From the NCBI GenBank assembly GCA_947588205.1, contig CANPYG010000001.1, positions 1 through 64,000 of the forward strand: DNA of 64,000 nucleotides, given 5' to 3'. This document shows positions 26,689 through 34,962 of this stretch, piece by piece. The notes below the pieces were generated by a model, which had not been told where the DNA came from, searched no databases, and worked only from the letters and a program-made list of their open reading frames with translations. The stretch is from an uncultured Acetatifactor sp. Lineage in GTDB: Bacteria > Bacillota > Clostridia > Lachnospirales > Lachnospiraceae. How positions within the stretch are numbered: the stretch's first letter is position 1; the number at the start of each line of letters is the position of its first letter. The position numbers and the translations under genes were made by a program.

Positions 26689-27606
26689 ATGTCGAATATA
26701 TTAAGTGAACGTATTGCGGCTTTGCGAAAAGAGAGGGGGCTTACCCAGGAGCAGCTGGGCAGGCTGGTGGGAGTGTCCTATCAGGCCGTGGGCAAATGGG
26801 AAAAGGGCGGCGCGCCGGATGTGGAACTACTGCCGATCTTGTCCAGGCAGTTGGGCGTGACCATCGACGCCCTCTTTGGCATGGAGGGCGGGGAGCAGGA
26901 GGACCCGGCGGATGCAGTGGGCAGATGGCTGCGGGGCTTCCCCTCAAAGGAACGGCTGGATCAATTCTGTCGGCTGGTCTGGTCGTCTAAGCAATACTTT
27001 TTGCCGGACGAGGACGGCGAGATTAATCTGCCGATAACGGATTATCCGGAATCGTGCAAATTCGCCTATGGGGATGGCAGCGAACTCCTGCAGCTTTCGC
27101 AGATCGTGGCAGAGGGCGGCATTTTCTTTGATGTTCACGCTGAAGACCTGTCCTTTGTAACCCTCTGGCCAAAGCCAAAGGGCGGCTGGACCAAATGGCT
27201 GGCGCCAAAGGAGGAGTACCGACGGCTCTTCGCGCTTTTGGCAAAGCCGGGCTGTCTGGAGCTGATGGAATACATTTATAACCGGAAAATAGGCTGGTTC
27301 TCTGCAAGCGTTGTGACGAAGCACCTGCAAATGACCCGGGAAGCCGTGGAGGAGCTTCTGGAAGACCTGGCCGGGCTGAGACTGCTGTCCTCCATGGAGC
27401 TTGAATTGGAGGACGGCGAGACCAACGTCTACCAGGTGGCGGAACCCTGGAAGCTGATCCCATTCCTTATGCTTGCGCGAACCCTTATGCAGTGCGAGTC
27501 AAATTATCTGCGGCTGTACGATGAGATGCCTCTTTTTGAACCGGATGAAAAATGGGAAGAAGCGCAAAAAGATGTGCCGCCCGAACAGCAGCGAGAACAT
27601 CCGTAG
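26689..27606 (+). CDS. XRE family HTH regulator with C-terminal extension
   Basis: 'LSERIAALRKERGLTQEQLGRLVGVSYQAVGKWEKGGAPDVELLPILSRQLGVTIDALFG'; start at 26689. Confidence 0.88.
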   Translation: MSNILSERIAALRKERGLTQEQLGRLVGVSYQAVGKWEKGGAPDVELLPILSRQLGVTIDALFGMEGGEQEDPADAVGRWLRGFPSKERLDQFCRLVWSSKQYFLPDEDGEINLPITDYPESCKFAYGDGSELLQLSQIVAEGGIFFDVHAEDLSFVTLWPKPKGGWTKWLAPKEEYRRLFALLAKPGCLELMEYIYNRKIGWFSASVVTKHLQMTREAVEELLEDLAGLRLLSSMELELEDGETNVYQVAEPWKLIPFLMLARTLMQCESNYLRLYDEMPLFEPDEKWEEAQKDVPPEQQREHP

Positions 27607-27647
27607 ATACAGAATAAAATTATTCATAGAAAGGGGCGATCTGTACC

Positions 27648-29270
27648 ATGCGTTACTATTTGAAAAAATATTGGTTTGCGAATTTTTTGGCGATCCTGCC
27701 GGGGCTGATCGTATGTGCGCTGAGAACCGGGAATGATCTTTTGATGATACGGTCCTTTCAGAGCATCATAGAACTCAATCTGCGAGGCTTCTTATTTTGG
27801 ATTTTAATGATGGCTGTCGCTTGGTTCCTTGTTTTGTGGGTGGGAAGCCTTGGCGAATTTTTCCAAGGGCGCGCGATCCGCAAAATGAATCACGCGGTCA
27901 GAAGCGACATGACGGCAACGCTGCTTAGTATGTCATACAGGGATTTCCACAGCAAGGACACCGGGGAATTTCTGTCGTGGTTCACAAACGATGTAAACCA
28001 GATAGAAGGGCTTGCCTGGAGGCCCTTCTACCAGTGTATCGATTCGGCGGCCACCGTCATATGCTGTACGGTCGCTTTGCTCACGCTCCACTGGTCTTTG
28101 TTGGCGGCGGCGCTGGTCAACGTCGTCGTTATGATGCTCGCCCCGCAGCTTTTTACAAAACACATGGAGAAGCTGGGCGAATCCTGCGAGGCGGGACAGT
28201 CAAAGGCAACAAGCAGATTAAAAGATATTCTGTCGGGCTATGACGTTCTGAGCTCCTTTGGCCGCACGCAGCGCTTTCGTTCGGGCACAGAGGAAGCGAG
28301 CAGTCAAATAGAAGATCCCAAATTTAAATTAACCTATGTGAGAGGCTTTATCGGCGCGGGATTCGGGTGTGTCAGCGTAGTTTTACAGATGTTGATCAAT
28401 ATTTTGATCAGCGTATTGTCCATTCGGGGCGTGATTCTCCAGGGCTCCCTGATGGGCGGAGGCAATCTGTGCGGAAGCCTTACCAACGGAATCGGCGTCA
28501 TGGCACAGGTCCTTTTGTCCTTCTCCTCCACGAAGCCCTATTTTGATAAAATTACCGTTCACGGCGACGGCGCGCAGGAAGAGGCTTCTGAGTGCCTGAA
28601 ACCAATCAACAGTGCGATTGCCGTCCAGGATCTGTCCTTCCGATATGGCGAAAAATCCGTCCTGAGCAATTTGTCTCTTACCTTCCGAAAGGGCGGCAAA
28701 TACGCCCTCATCGGTTCCTCCGGGTGCGGGAAGTCCACGCTTCTCAAGCTCCTCCTGGGCTGGCTGCCGGACTATAACGGAACCATCCGCTTTGACGGCG
28801 CGGACGCCCATGACTTCACGCCCGAACAGATCCAGCAGCAGATGAGCTATATCGAACAGAATGTGTTCCTGTTCAACACGACGATCCGTGACAACATTAC
28901 CCTGGGGGAGGACTTTTCTGATGCGCAGATGGAAAAAGCCCTGCGGGACAGCGCCCTCGCAGGGGATCTGGCAGCCATGCCGGAGGGTCTGGACACCCCG
29001 GTGGGCGAGGACGGCAGCAATCTCTCCGGCGGACAGAAACAGCGTGTGGCCATCGCCCGGGCGCTGATCCATCACCGCTCCATCCTTCTGGTAGACGAGG
29101 GCACCAGCGCCCTGGATCAGAAGAACGCAGGCATTGTGGAGGAAAGCCTGCTGGCCAACCCGGAGCTGACGCTGATTCTGGTCAGCCATCACCTGACTCC
29201 TGAGCGGAAAGCGCAGTTCACCCAAGTATATGATTTGCAGGAAGCGGCATCCTGTTTGAAATCGGCATGA
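27648..29270 (+). CDS. ABC transporter, fused TM and ATP-binding domains
   Basis: Walker A IGSSGCGKST, signature LSGGQKQRVAIARAL, Walker B ILLVDEGTSALD. Confidence 0.93.
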   Translation: MRYYLKKYWFANFLAILPGLIVCALRTGNDLLMIRSFQSIIELNLRGFLFWILMMAVAWFLVLWVGSLGEFFQGRAIRKMNHAVRSDMTATLLSMSYRDFHSKDTGEFLSWFTNDVNQIEGLAWRPFYQCIDSAATVICCTVALLTLHWSLLAAALVNVVVMMLAPQLFTKHMEKLGESCEAGQSKATSRLKDILSGYDVLSSFGRTQRFRSGTEEASSQIEDPKFKLTYVRGFIGAGFGCVSVVLQMLINILISVLSIRGVILQGSLMGGGNLCGSLTNGIGVMAQVLLSFSSTKPYFDKITVHGDGAQEEASECLKPINSAIAVQDLSFRYGEKSVLSNLSLTFRKGGKYALIGSSGCGKSTLLKLLLGWLPDYNGTIRFDGADAHDFTPEQIQQQMSYIEQNVFLFNTTIRDNITLGEDFSDAQMEKALRDSALAGDLAAMPEGLDTPVGEDGSNLSGGQKQRVAIARALIHHRSILLVDEGTSALDQKNAGIVEESLLANPELTLILVSHHLTPERKAQFTQVYDLQEAASCLKSA

Positions 29271-29419
29271 GCCATAGGTGGTATGAACAGCTTTTTATTG
29301 GTTTCCCCATTTTATGCCTCGGCAAGCTGCTCCTTTGGACAGGTCTTAAAAGAAGAAGCGGTCTTGACGTGTTAGCGCGGGAGTGCTATCTTGATGGTAA
29401 GCGTTGAATACAGTATGAT

Positions 29420-29469
29420 GTGGTATAGTACTGCATAAATGCGGTATAGGGTGGTATAGTACTGCATAA
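29420..29469. repeat. 19-bp perfect direct repeat upstream of the GH88/105-like gene (29420-29438, 29451-29469)
   Basis: gtggtatagtactgcataa twice, 31 bp periodicity. Confidence 0.85.
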
Positions 29470-29566
29470 CACAGTATAACAAGGCATAATGCAATATAAT
29501 GTTGCACAGTGTCATATCATACAGGCAAAAAAGCAAGGGTGAAAAAAGCAGACGGAGGATACACAG

Positions 29567-30679
29567 ATGAATCATTCCAGGCAGGAGCAGGAAATCAGGG
29601 AGCCGCTTTATTACGCACAGGCGGCCGTAGACACTATGATGCGGAAGTTCCAGGCGGCGCAGCTGCCGCCCAAGGGGCATTTCCATTATCATCAGGGGGT
29701 CTTTTTGTCCGGGGTCTATCAGACGTATCTGCTTTGTGGAAAGGACGCATATTTCCAGTATATCAAGGATTGGGTGGATTCCGTCATGGACAGTGAGGGA
29801 AACATTCTGGATTACGATCCGGGTCAGCTGGACGATATTCAGCCCGGCATCCTGCTTTTCCCCTTATATGAAAGGACCGGGAAGGAAAAATATCGGAAAG
29901 CGTTGGACAAGCTGCTGCCTGCGATCCGGGATTTCCCCAGAAATGCGGAGGGCGGTTTCTTCCATAAAATAGAGTGCCCGGATCAGATGTGGCTGGACGG
30001 CCTTTACATGGCTGGACCCATCAGCGCGGAGTATGCGGCCAGATTCGGGCAAAAGGAATATCTGGACATCGCCATCGAACAGGCTCTGCTGATGCGTAAG
30101 AAAACGGAGGATCCTGTAATCGGTCTGTGGTATCATGCCTGGGACTGCTCCAAAAAGGCGGAATGGGCGGATCCTGTAACCGGGCTGTCCTCGGAATTTT
30201 GGGGAAGATCCATGGGATGGGTGCCGGTGGCTGTGCTGGGTGAGCTGGATTTCATGGAACCGGGGCAGAAGGGCTATGATGAGCTTTGTATGCTGGTAAA
30301 GGATCTGCTGACGGCGCTGGTTCGGTATCAGTCGCAGGAAGGGCGCTGGTATCAGGTGGTAAATAAGGGAGGCGAAGCCGGCAACTGGCTGGAGAATTCC
30401 TGCAGCTGCCTGTATGTGGCGGCCATTTGCAAGGCAGTGAAGAAGGGAATCCTGGATCAGGAATACCTGGAGAAGGCTCGCAAGGGCTATGAAGCCGTTA
30501 TCCAGAGCCTTGCCTGGAACGGGGAGGATTTACAGATCGGAAACGTTTGCATTGGAACCGGGGTAGGGGATTACCGGCACTACTGCGAACGCCCGGTCAG
30601 CGTAAACGACCTCCACGGCGTAGGGGCATTTCTGCTCATGTGCGCCGAAATGCAAAAGAGCCTGTTCATGTCCTTTTAG
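29567..30679 (+). CDS. Glycoside hydrolase family 88/105-like (unsaturated uronyl/rhamnogalacturonyl hydrolase)
   Basis: Alpha/alpha barrel style: 'FHYHQGVFLSGVYQTYLL', 'MWLDGLYMAGPISAEYAARFGQKEYLDIAIEQ', 'FWGRSMGWVPVAVLGELDFMEPGQ', 'EGRWYQVVNKGGEAGNWLENSCSCLYVAAICKAV'. Confidence 0.9.
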   Translation: MNHSRQEQEIREPLYYAQAAVDTMMRKFQAAQLPPKGHFHYHQGVFLSGVYQTYLLCGKDAYFQYIKDWVDSVMDSEGNILDYDPGQLDDIQPGILLFPLYERTGKEKYRKALDKLLPAIRDFPRNAEGGFFHKIECPDQMWLDGLYMAGPISAEYAARFGQKEYLDIAIEQALLMRKKTEDPVIGLWYHAWDCSKKAEWADPVTGLSSEFWGRSMGWVPVAVLGELDFMEPGQKGYDELCMLVKDLLTALVRYQSQEGRWYQVVNKGGEAGNWLENSCSCLYVAAICKAVKKGILDQEYLEKARKGYEAVIQSLAWNGEDLQIGNVCIGTGVGDYRHYCERPVSVNDLHGVGAFLLMCAEMQKSLFMSF

Positions 30680-30867
30680 AAGAAATGGCTATGATTACAC
30701 TTGGAAAAGTTATCCCTTTGCATGAGTCTTAAAAGGTATTGTTTAGGATGATAGTTATTTGGTAAAGGTTAGTAAAGAGTGTGGTATGAATCATAAAAAT
30801 ATGTCAATCTTGTAAAAGATTATTAAAAATGGAAGATGTTTATAAAACTGCGAAAGAGGATTGAGGA

Positions 30868-31024
30868 GACTGTCCGAAAACTCATAATCTGAATTTGAAA
30901 GTGGAGAACAAAGCCGACGACATGGAATTACGTGAAAGCAGTGTGGATTCGATGAACGATTACGATGTTAATTTGAAACAAAAATTGGAATCGCTGACAG
31001 AGGTAAAATAGTTTTTGGACAATC
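30868..31024. mobile_element. Small MITE-like or IS-remnant segment with about 15-bp imperfect terminal inverted repeats
   Basis: GACTGTCCGAAAACT ... AGTTTTTGGACAATC (13/15 complementary); internal ORF fragment ...NLKVENKADDMELRESSVDSMNDYDVNLKQKLESLTEVK*. Confidence 0.45.
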
Positions 31025-31378
31025 TGGGGGCACGTGAATTGTTGTTGGGAGATGAAATCAAATAAAACAACATAAAGAAGGGGCTATGGAAAGCGGAGCA
31101 CTTTGACTCCTTTTTCACAACCCTTTTTTAACTGCCGAAGATGGAATTGTAGCGTTTTTCGGGAAAAATGCAGTATATTTTGTTACTTCTTCTCTGGTGA
31201 GTTACCTCGAAGTTGGACAGATGTTTTTTGAGTTATAGAAAAGAAAATATAGTTTAATACCGTTTGCAAAAGAAAAAATAGTTTCGATTTAGTTGTATAG
31301 GCAATCTTATTAGCCCATGTGAATGGCGTAAAATATTTGTTCATAATTGAAAGAACCCATAACTCCGTTTAAAGTAAT

Positions 31379-31714
31379 TCATTTCGTAGATTTTTTGTTG
31401 TTATGATTGTTCCTGATAAAAGCTTGTCCCTGTTCGATATAAATGTCTTGCTGTTCTTTTGACATTGAATAAAATAGATATAGTAATTTATTCTCATTGA
31501 AAGAAGCTTGTTTGTGTGTGTGATGGTCGAGTAATAAATCTGTTGATACATTGAAATATGTGGCAATTCTTTTTAATATTTGAAAATCGGGTTCTCTAAC
31601 GTTTCTAATATAATTGCCTAGTGCTGAAGCGGAAATATTAAGTTCTTGGGCAAGCTGTTTTTGGCTTATATTTTGAGAATCCATTAAAAATTTTATATTT
31701 TCACCAAAACTCAT
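31379..31714 (-). CDS. XRE family HTH regulator
   Basis: 'MSFGENIKFLMDSQNISQKQLAQELNISASALGNYIRNVREPDFQILKRIATYFNVSTDLLL'. Confidence 0.9.
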   Translation of the reverse strand: MSFGENIKFLMDSQNISQKQLAQELNISASALGNYIRNVREPDFQILKRIATYFNVSTDLLLDHHTHKQASFNENKLLYLFYSMSKEQQDIYIEQGQAFIRNNHNNKKSTK

Positions 31715-31802
31715 AATTCTTCTCCCATGTTTAAGATTATCTTTCTTAGTCATTTACTATATTGTATATTTTCCTTTTTTGAAGAAAAAACAACAAAATG
31801 AA

Positions 31803-31831
31803 TTGACAAACCACATATCGAAGTTTATAAT
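31803..31831 (+). promoter_or_regulatory. Consensus sigma-A promoter divergent from the XRE gene
   Basis: TTGACA - 17 bp - TATAAT. Confidence 0.85.
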
Positions 31832-31858
31832 TTAGTTTAATATAATAGGAGAAGGAGG

Positions 31859-32072
31859 ATGGACATAAAAGCAAAAACTCTAAGCATTGCTATAGTATTA
31901 ATTTTTATTATGTTTTTTTGAAGGTTGCGGAGAAAATCAAAAGGAAAAGTTGTACGGAAACTGGATTGCTGTGCATCCTATAGAAGGTGATATTGCTCAT
32001 ACGGAAGGTAATGGCTTAGATACAATGGCATTTGTAATGCATGAAGATGGAACGGTTGAAGTGCTTATCTAA
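31859..32072 (+). pseudogene. Frameshifted small lipoprotein gene
   Basis: SD ggagaaggagg, ATG at 31859: MDIKAKTLSIAIVLIFIMFF*; deleting one T in a 7-T run restores ...MFFEGCGENQKEKLYGNWIAVHPIEGDIAHTEGNGLDTMAFVMHEDGTVEVLI*. Confidence 0.7.
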
Positions 32073-32117
32073 ATTAATCAGACAATAATATGAAAAAAAG
32101 AAAGAAGGATGAATAAA

Positions 32118-32453
32118 ATGAGAAAGATAAACTTTGTGGTGGTTTTATGTATGGTAATTTGTATGTTATGCTGTTGTAATTCGTCAAAAACAATGTTGTC
32201 AGGGAAATGGGAAGCCGTGGATAACGGAGTAAGGGTAGATGGCACAAGTTTAGTTGAATTGGAATTTTTTAGTGATGGAACATACACCTCAAATTCTTCA
32301 AATTATGAGGGAAATTATTCTATTGATGGTGATAGGATAAGATTATCAGGAATTCTTGTATCATCATGTACTTTTAAATTTAATATAAGTAAAGGAAGTT
32401 TGACACTATATTACGATAATGGGTATGGGGTAGAGTTCAAAAAAATAGAGTAA
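32118..32453 (+). CDS. Small lipoprotein of unknown function
   Basis: 'MRKINFVVVLCMVICMLCCCNSSKTMLSGKWEAVDNGVRVDGTSLVELEFFSDGTYTS'. Confidence 0.75.
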   Translation: MRKINFVVVLCMVICMLCCCNSSKTMLSGKWEAVDNGVRVDGTSLVELEFFSDGTYTSNSSNYEGNYSIDGDRIRLSGILVSSCTFKFNISKGSLTLYYDNGYGVEFKKIE

Positions 32454-32554
32454 AATGTGTATAGTATATGATGTAGGCGATTTACTAATTTGGAGGAAGA
32501 AAAGTAATCACATAAACGGGAAATCGTATTAAATAAAAAAAGGATGGTAAAGAC

Positions 32555-33184
32555 ATGGATGCAGGCTTACAAGAATTGATAAATAAGGCTGAAAATGGTG
32601 ATGTCAATGCCATGGTCATGGTTGGCGACTGTTTTATAAAAGGATATTACACAAAAGTAGATGATGCGCAGGCGTTCAAGTACCATAAGATGGCTGCAGA
32701 TAAAGGACATGTAAAAGCTTCTGCGATGACAGCTATAAATTACATAAACGGAATTGGAGTAAAACAGGATAAAAAGCAAGGTATAAAATATCTGAAATAT
32801 GCTGCAGATAACGGAGATGCATTTGCACAGTATTGTCTTGGCTGTTTATATGAGGATGGGTCTATAGGTATGACTAAAATGTTAAGACTAGGAAATGCAA
32901 TTACTTATTATGAGATGGCTGCAAAACAAGGCTATGCAAAAGCTCAACTTGCATTAGGATATTTGTACAATGACAATAATTATGCATTTGATAAACAGGT
33001 TTTCTGGTTTGCTTGTGCGTATCTACATGGGATGTATCAGGAATCATTGGAAGAAAGTGATAAAGCAATGCATGCATTAAATCAATTATCAAATAAGGGT
33101 TTTTTTGGAAAAAAGAATAAAATAGAGAGAATAATTGAAGAGATAAAGCGGGATTATCCATCGTATTTGAGAGAGCCAAAATAA
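32555..33184 (+). CDS. Sel1-repeat protein
   Basis: 'AFKYHKMAADKGHVKASAMTAINYINGIGVKQDKKQGIKYLKYAADNGDAFAQYCLGCLYEDG'. Confidence 0.9.
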   Translation: MDAGLQELINKAENGDVNAMVMVGDCFIKGYYTKVDDAQAFKYHKMAADKGHVKASAMTAINYINGIGVKQDKKQGIKYLKYAADNGDAFAQYCLGCLYEDGSIGMTKMLRLGNAITYYEMAAKQGYAKAQLALGYLYNDNNYAFDKQVFWFACAYLHGMYQESLEESDKAMHALNQLSNKGFFGKKNKIERIIEEIKRDYPSYLREPK

Positions 33185-33202
33185 CGAGGGAGAATTAAAT
33201 AA

Positions 33203-33832
33203 ATGGATTTAGAATTAATGAATTTAATTTTTCAGGCAGAGCATGGAAATGTGAAATCAATATTGAAAGTGGCAAAACATTATACAATGCAGGAGGACTA
33301 TAAAAAAGCACATGAATATCTATTGCTAGCTGCTGAAAAAGGGAGCGTATCTGCAAGGCATAAAGTTGGTATAAATTATTGCTTTGGCATAAACGGTATA
33401 GAACAAAATTTACCCTTAGGGGTTAAATATCTTCAAAGTGCAGCCGACCAAAATAATGCAGATGCTGAATTTGCCTTGGCAATGATATGTAATAATGAAA
33501 ACGTAGAAGTACATTTAAGAGAGAACTCCCCTAAGAATCCATATTTGTTTTATTTGGAAAAAGCAGCAAAACATGGACACGCTTATTCACAGGTTTTAAT
33601 GGGAGATTTGTGTATTGAAGGAAAAATGATACCGTATAATTTGATGCAAGGGATTTTTTGGTATGGATGTGCTGCACTACATAACGAAGAAAGAGAAGAG
33701 GAAAGCAAACAGGAGGCTATAGATAAATTGAAATTACTACAGGATGTAGTGTCAAAAGAAATAATTGACGAGATAATGGACATGATTAAAAGTGATTATC
33801 CTTCTTATGTGTATCTAAATTACATTGATTAA
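33203..33832 (+). CDS. Sel1-repeat protein
   Basis: 'AHEYLLLAAEKGSVSARHKVGINYCFGINGIEQNLPLGVKYLQSAADQNNADAEFALAMI'. Confidence 0.88.
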   Translation: MDLELMNLIFQAEHGNVKSILKVAKHYTMQEDYKKAHEYLLLAAEKGSVSARHKVGINYCFGINGIEQNLPLGVKYLQSAADQNNADAEFALAMICNNENVEVHLRENSPKNPYLFYLEKAAKHGHAYSQVLMGDLCIEGKMIPYNLMQGIFWYGCAALHNEEREEESKQEAIDKLKLLQDVVSKEIIDEIMDMIKSDYPSYVYLNYID

Positions 33833-33891
33833 AATAAAGTAGATCATCCAACGATTTGAGTGATTAATTTGTAATGGTGATGAGGTAAACA

Positions 33892-34323
33892 GTGAAAATA
33901 TACCAAAACGTATTATGTGAGATATTGCAGCATGTGTCTTTGGCGCCACCAGAGGATGGGGGGATTCTGGGCGGAAAGGAGGGAGATGTTTTTCTTTGGA
34001 AATATGATGGTGGATATTTTACAAAGGGGTGTACTTATCGACCAAATGTGACATTCCTGAATCAGGTTATAGCGGAATGGCTTGGCCTGGGTTATGACTT
34101 TATGGGAATTTATCATGTACATTTTGGAGGCTCAAAAGAATTATCAAATGGTGATAAAAGGTATATTGAAAGGATAATGCAGACTATGCCGAGCAGTATA
34201 ACACAATTGTATTTTCCGATTATTGTACAGCCAGATGGGCAAATGGTATCCTATATAGCATATAAGAATTTAGCGGCAGATGATATAGTAATTATGAAAG
34301 ATGAGCTTGAAGTACTTACCTAA
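33892..34323 (+). CDS. JAMM/MPN (Mov34/JAB-like) metalloprotease-family protein
   Basis: GTG start; motif 'PPEDGGILGG' and 'YHVHFGGSKELSNGDKRY' = HxHx7SxxD. Confidence 0.75.
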   Translation: MKIYQNVLCEILQHVSLAPPEDGGILGGKEGDVFLWKYDGGYFTKGCTYRPNVTFLNQVIAEWLGLGYDFMGIYHVHFGGSKELSNGDKRYIERIMQTMPSSITQLYFPIIVQPDGQMVSYIAYKNLAADDIVIMKDELEVLT

Positions 34324-34378
34324 ACTGATATGTTATTTGGACAACAATATAAAAAACAAAAGATAAGGAGAATAACAC

Positions 34379-34564
34379 ATGAAAAAAGAAACAAGAGATA
34401 AGATTATTATTCCGCAAGGACATTTTGATGGGAATTGTTCTGACTGCATTTACGCGAATTTTAGAGATCGAGATGACTATGGAAGGGTAAAATGTGAAGG
34501 GGGTTATGGAGGTTATAATCGCCCGGAAGACAGAAATGGATGTTTTTATCATGAAAAGAAATAA
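34379..34564 (+). CDS. Cys-rich mini-protein (61 aa)
   Basis: 'GNCSDCIYANFRDRDDYGRVKCEGGYGGYNRPEDRNGCFYHEKK'; SD aaggag upstream. Confidence 0.7.
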   Translation: MKKETRDKIIIPQGHFDGNCSDCIYANFRDRDDYGRVKCEGGYGGYNRPEDRNGCFYHEKK

Positions 34565-34680
34565 TGAGTGCAGTAAAACGAATAGTAAAAATTAGTTTGT
34601 GTCCTAGAATAAAAATGGCTCCTTTTTGGTAAGAATTACGGTATGTAAATTTTTATTGAAAGGGAGCATTTTTTATAGTA

Positions 34681-34953
34681 TTTGCAAAAGAATGGATCTG
34701 TCAGATCATCTCACAGAACGACATTTCCAACGTTTCTGACGTCCATTCCCTTCTTTAAGATAATTCAAAGGACATCCTCCTGAAAATCATGAAAGTTGAA
34801 CTGGAGATCATATTCGGTTACAGGAAAAACCAGAAGGGCGATATCCAGACGGACAGCAAAAGAAATGGTCACTCCATCAAAAAACTCAAGAGCCAGGATG
34901 GCGAGTCTCAGTTGGAGGTTCCTAGAGACTGCAATAGTGAAATGGAACCCGGA
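34681..34953 (+). pseudogene. IS256-family transposase N-terminal remnant
   Basis: Translation FAKEWICQIISQNDISNVSDVHSLL*DNSKDILLKIMKVELEIIFGYRKNQKGDIQTDSKRNGHSIKKLKSQDGESQLEVPRDCNSEMEPG resembles IS256 N-termini; internal stop and truncation. Confidence 0.8.
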
Positions 34954-34962
34954 GCAGCCTCA

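Noticed and set aside
29420-29469. Possible CRISPR-like repeat-spacer unit
   Set aside because: Only two 19-bp copies with a 12-bp gap and no cas genes; not a CRISPR array.
29372-29692. Minus-strand ORF with repetitive LLY/YH segments
   Set aside because: Produced by the direct-repeat promoter region of the GH88/105-like gene and overlaps its start.
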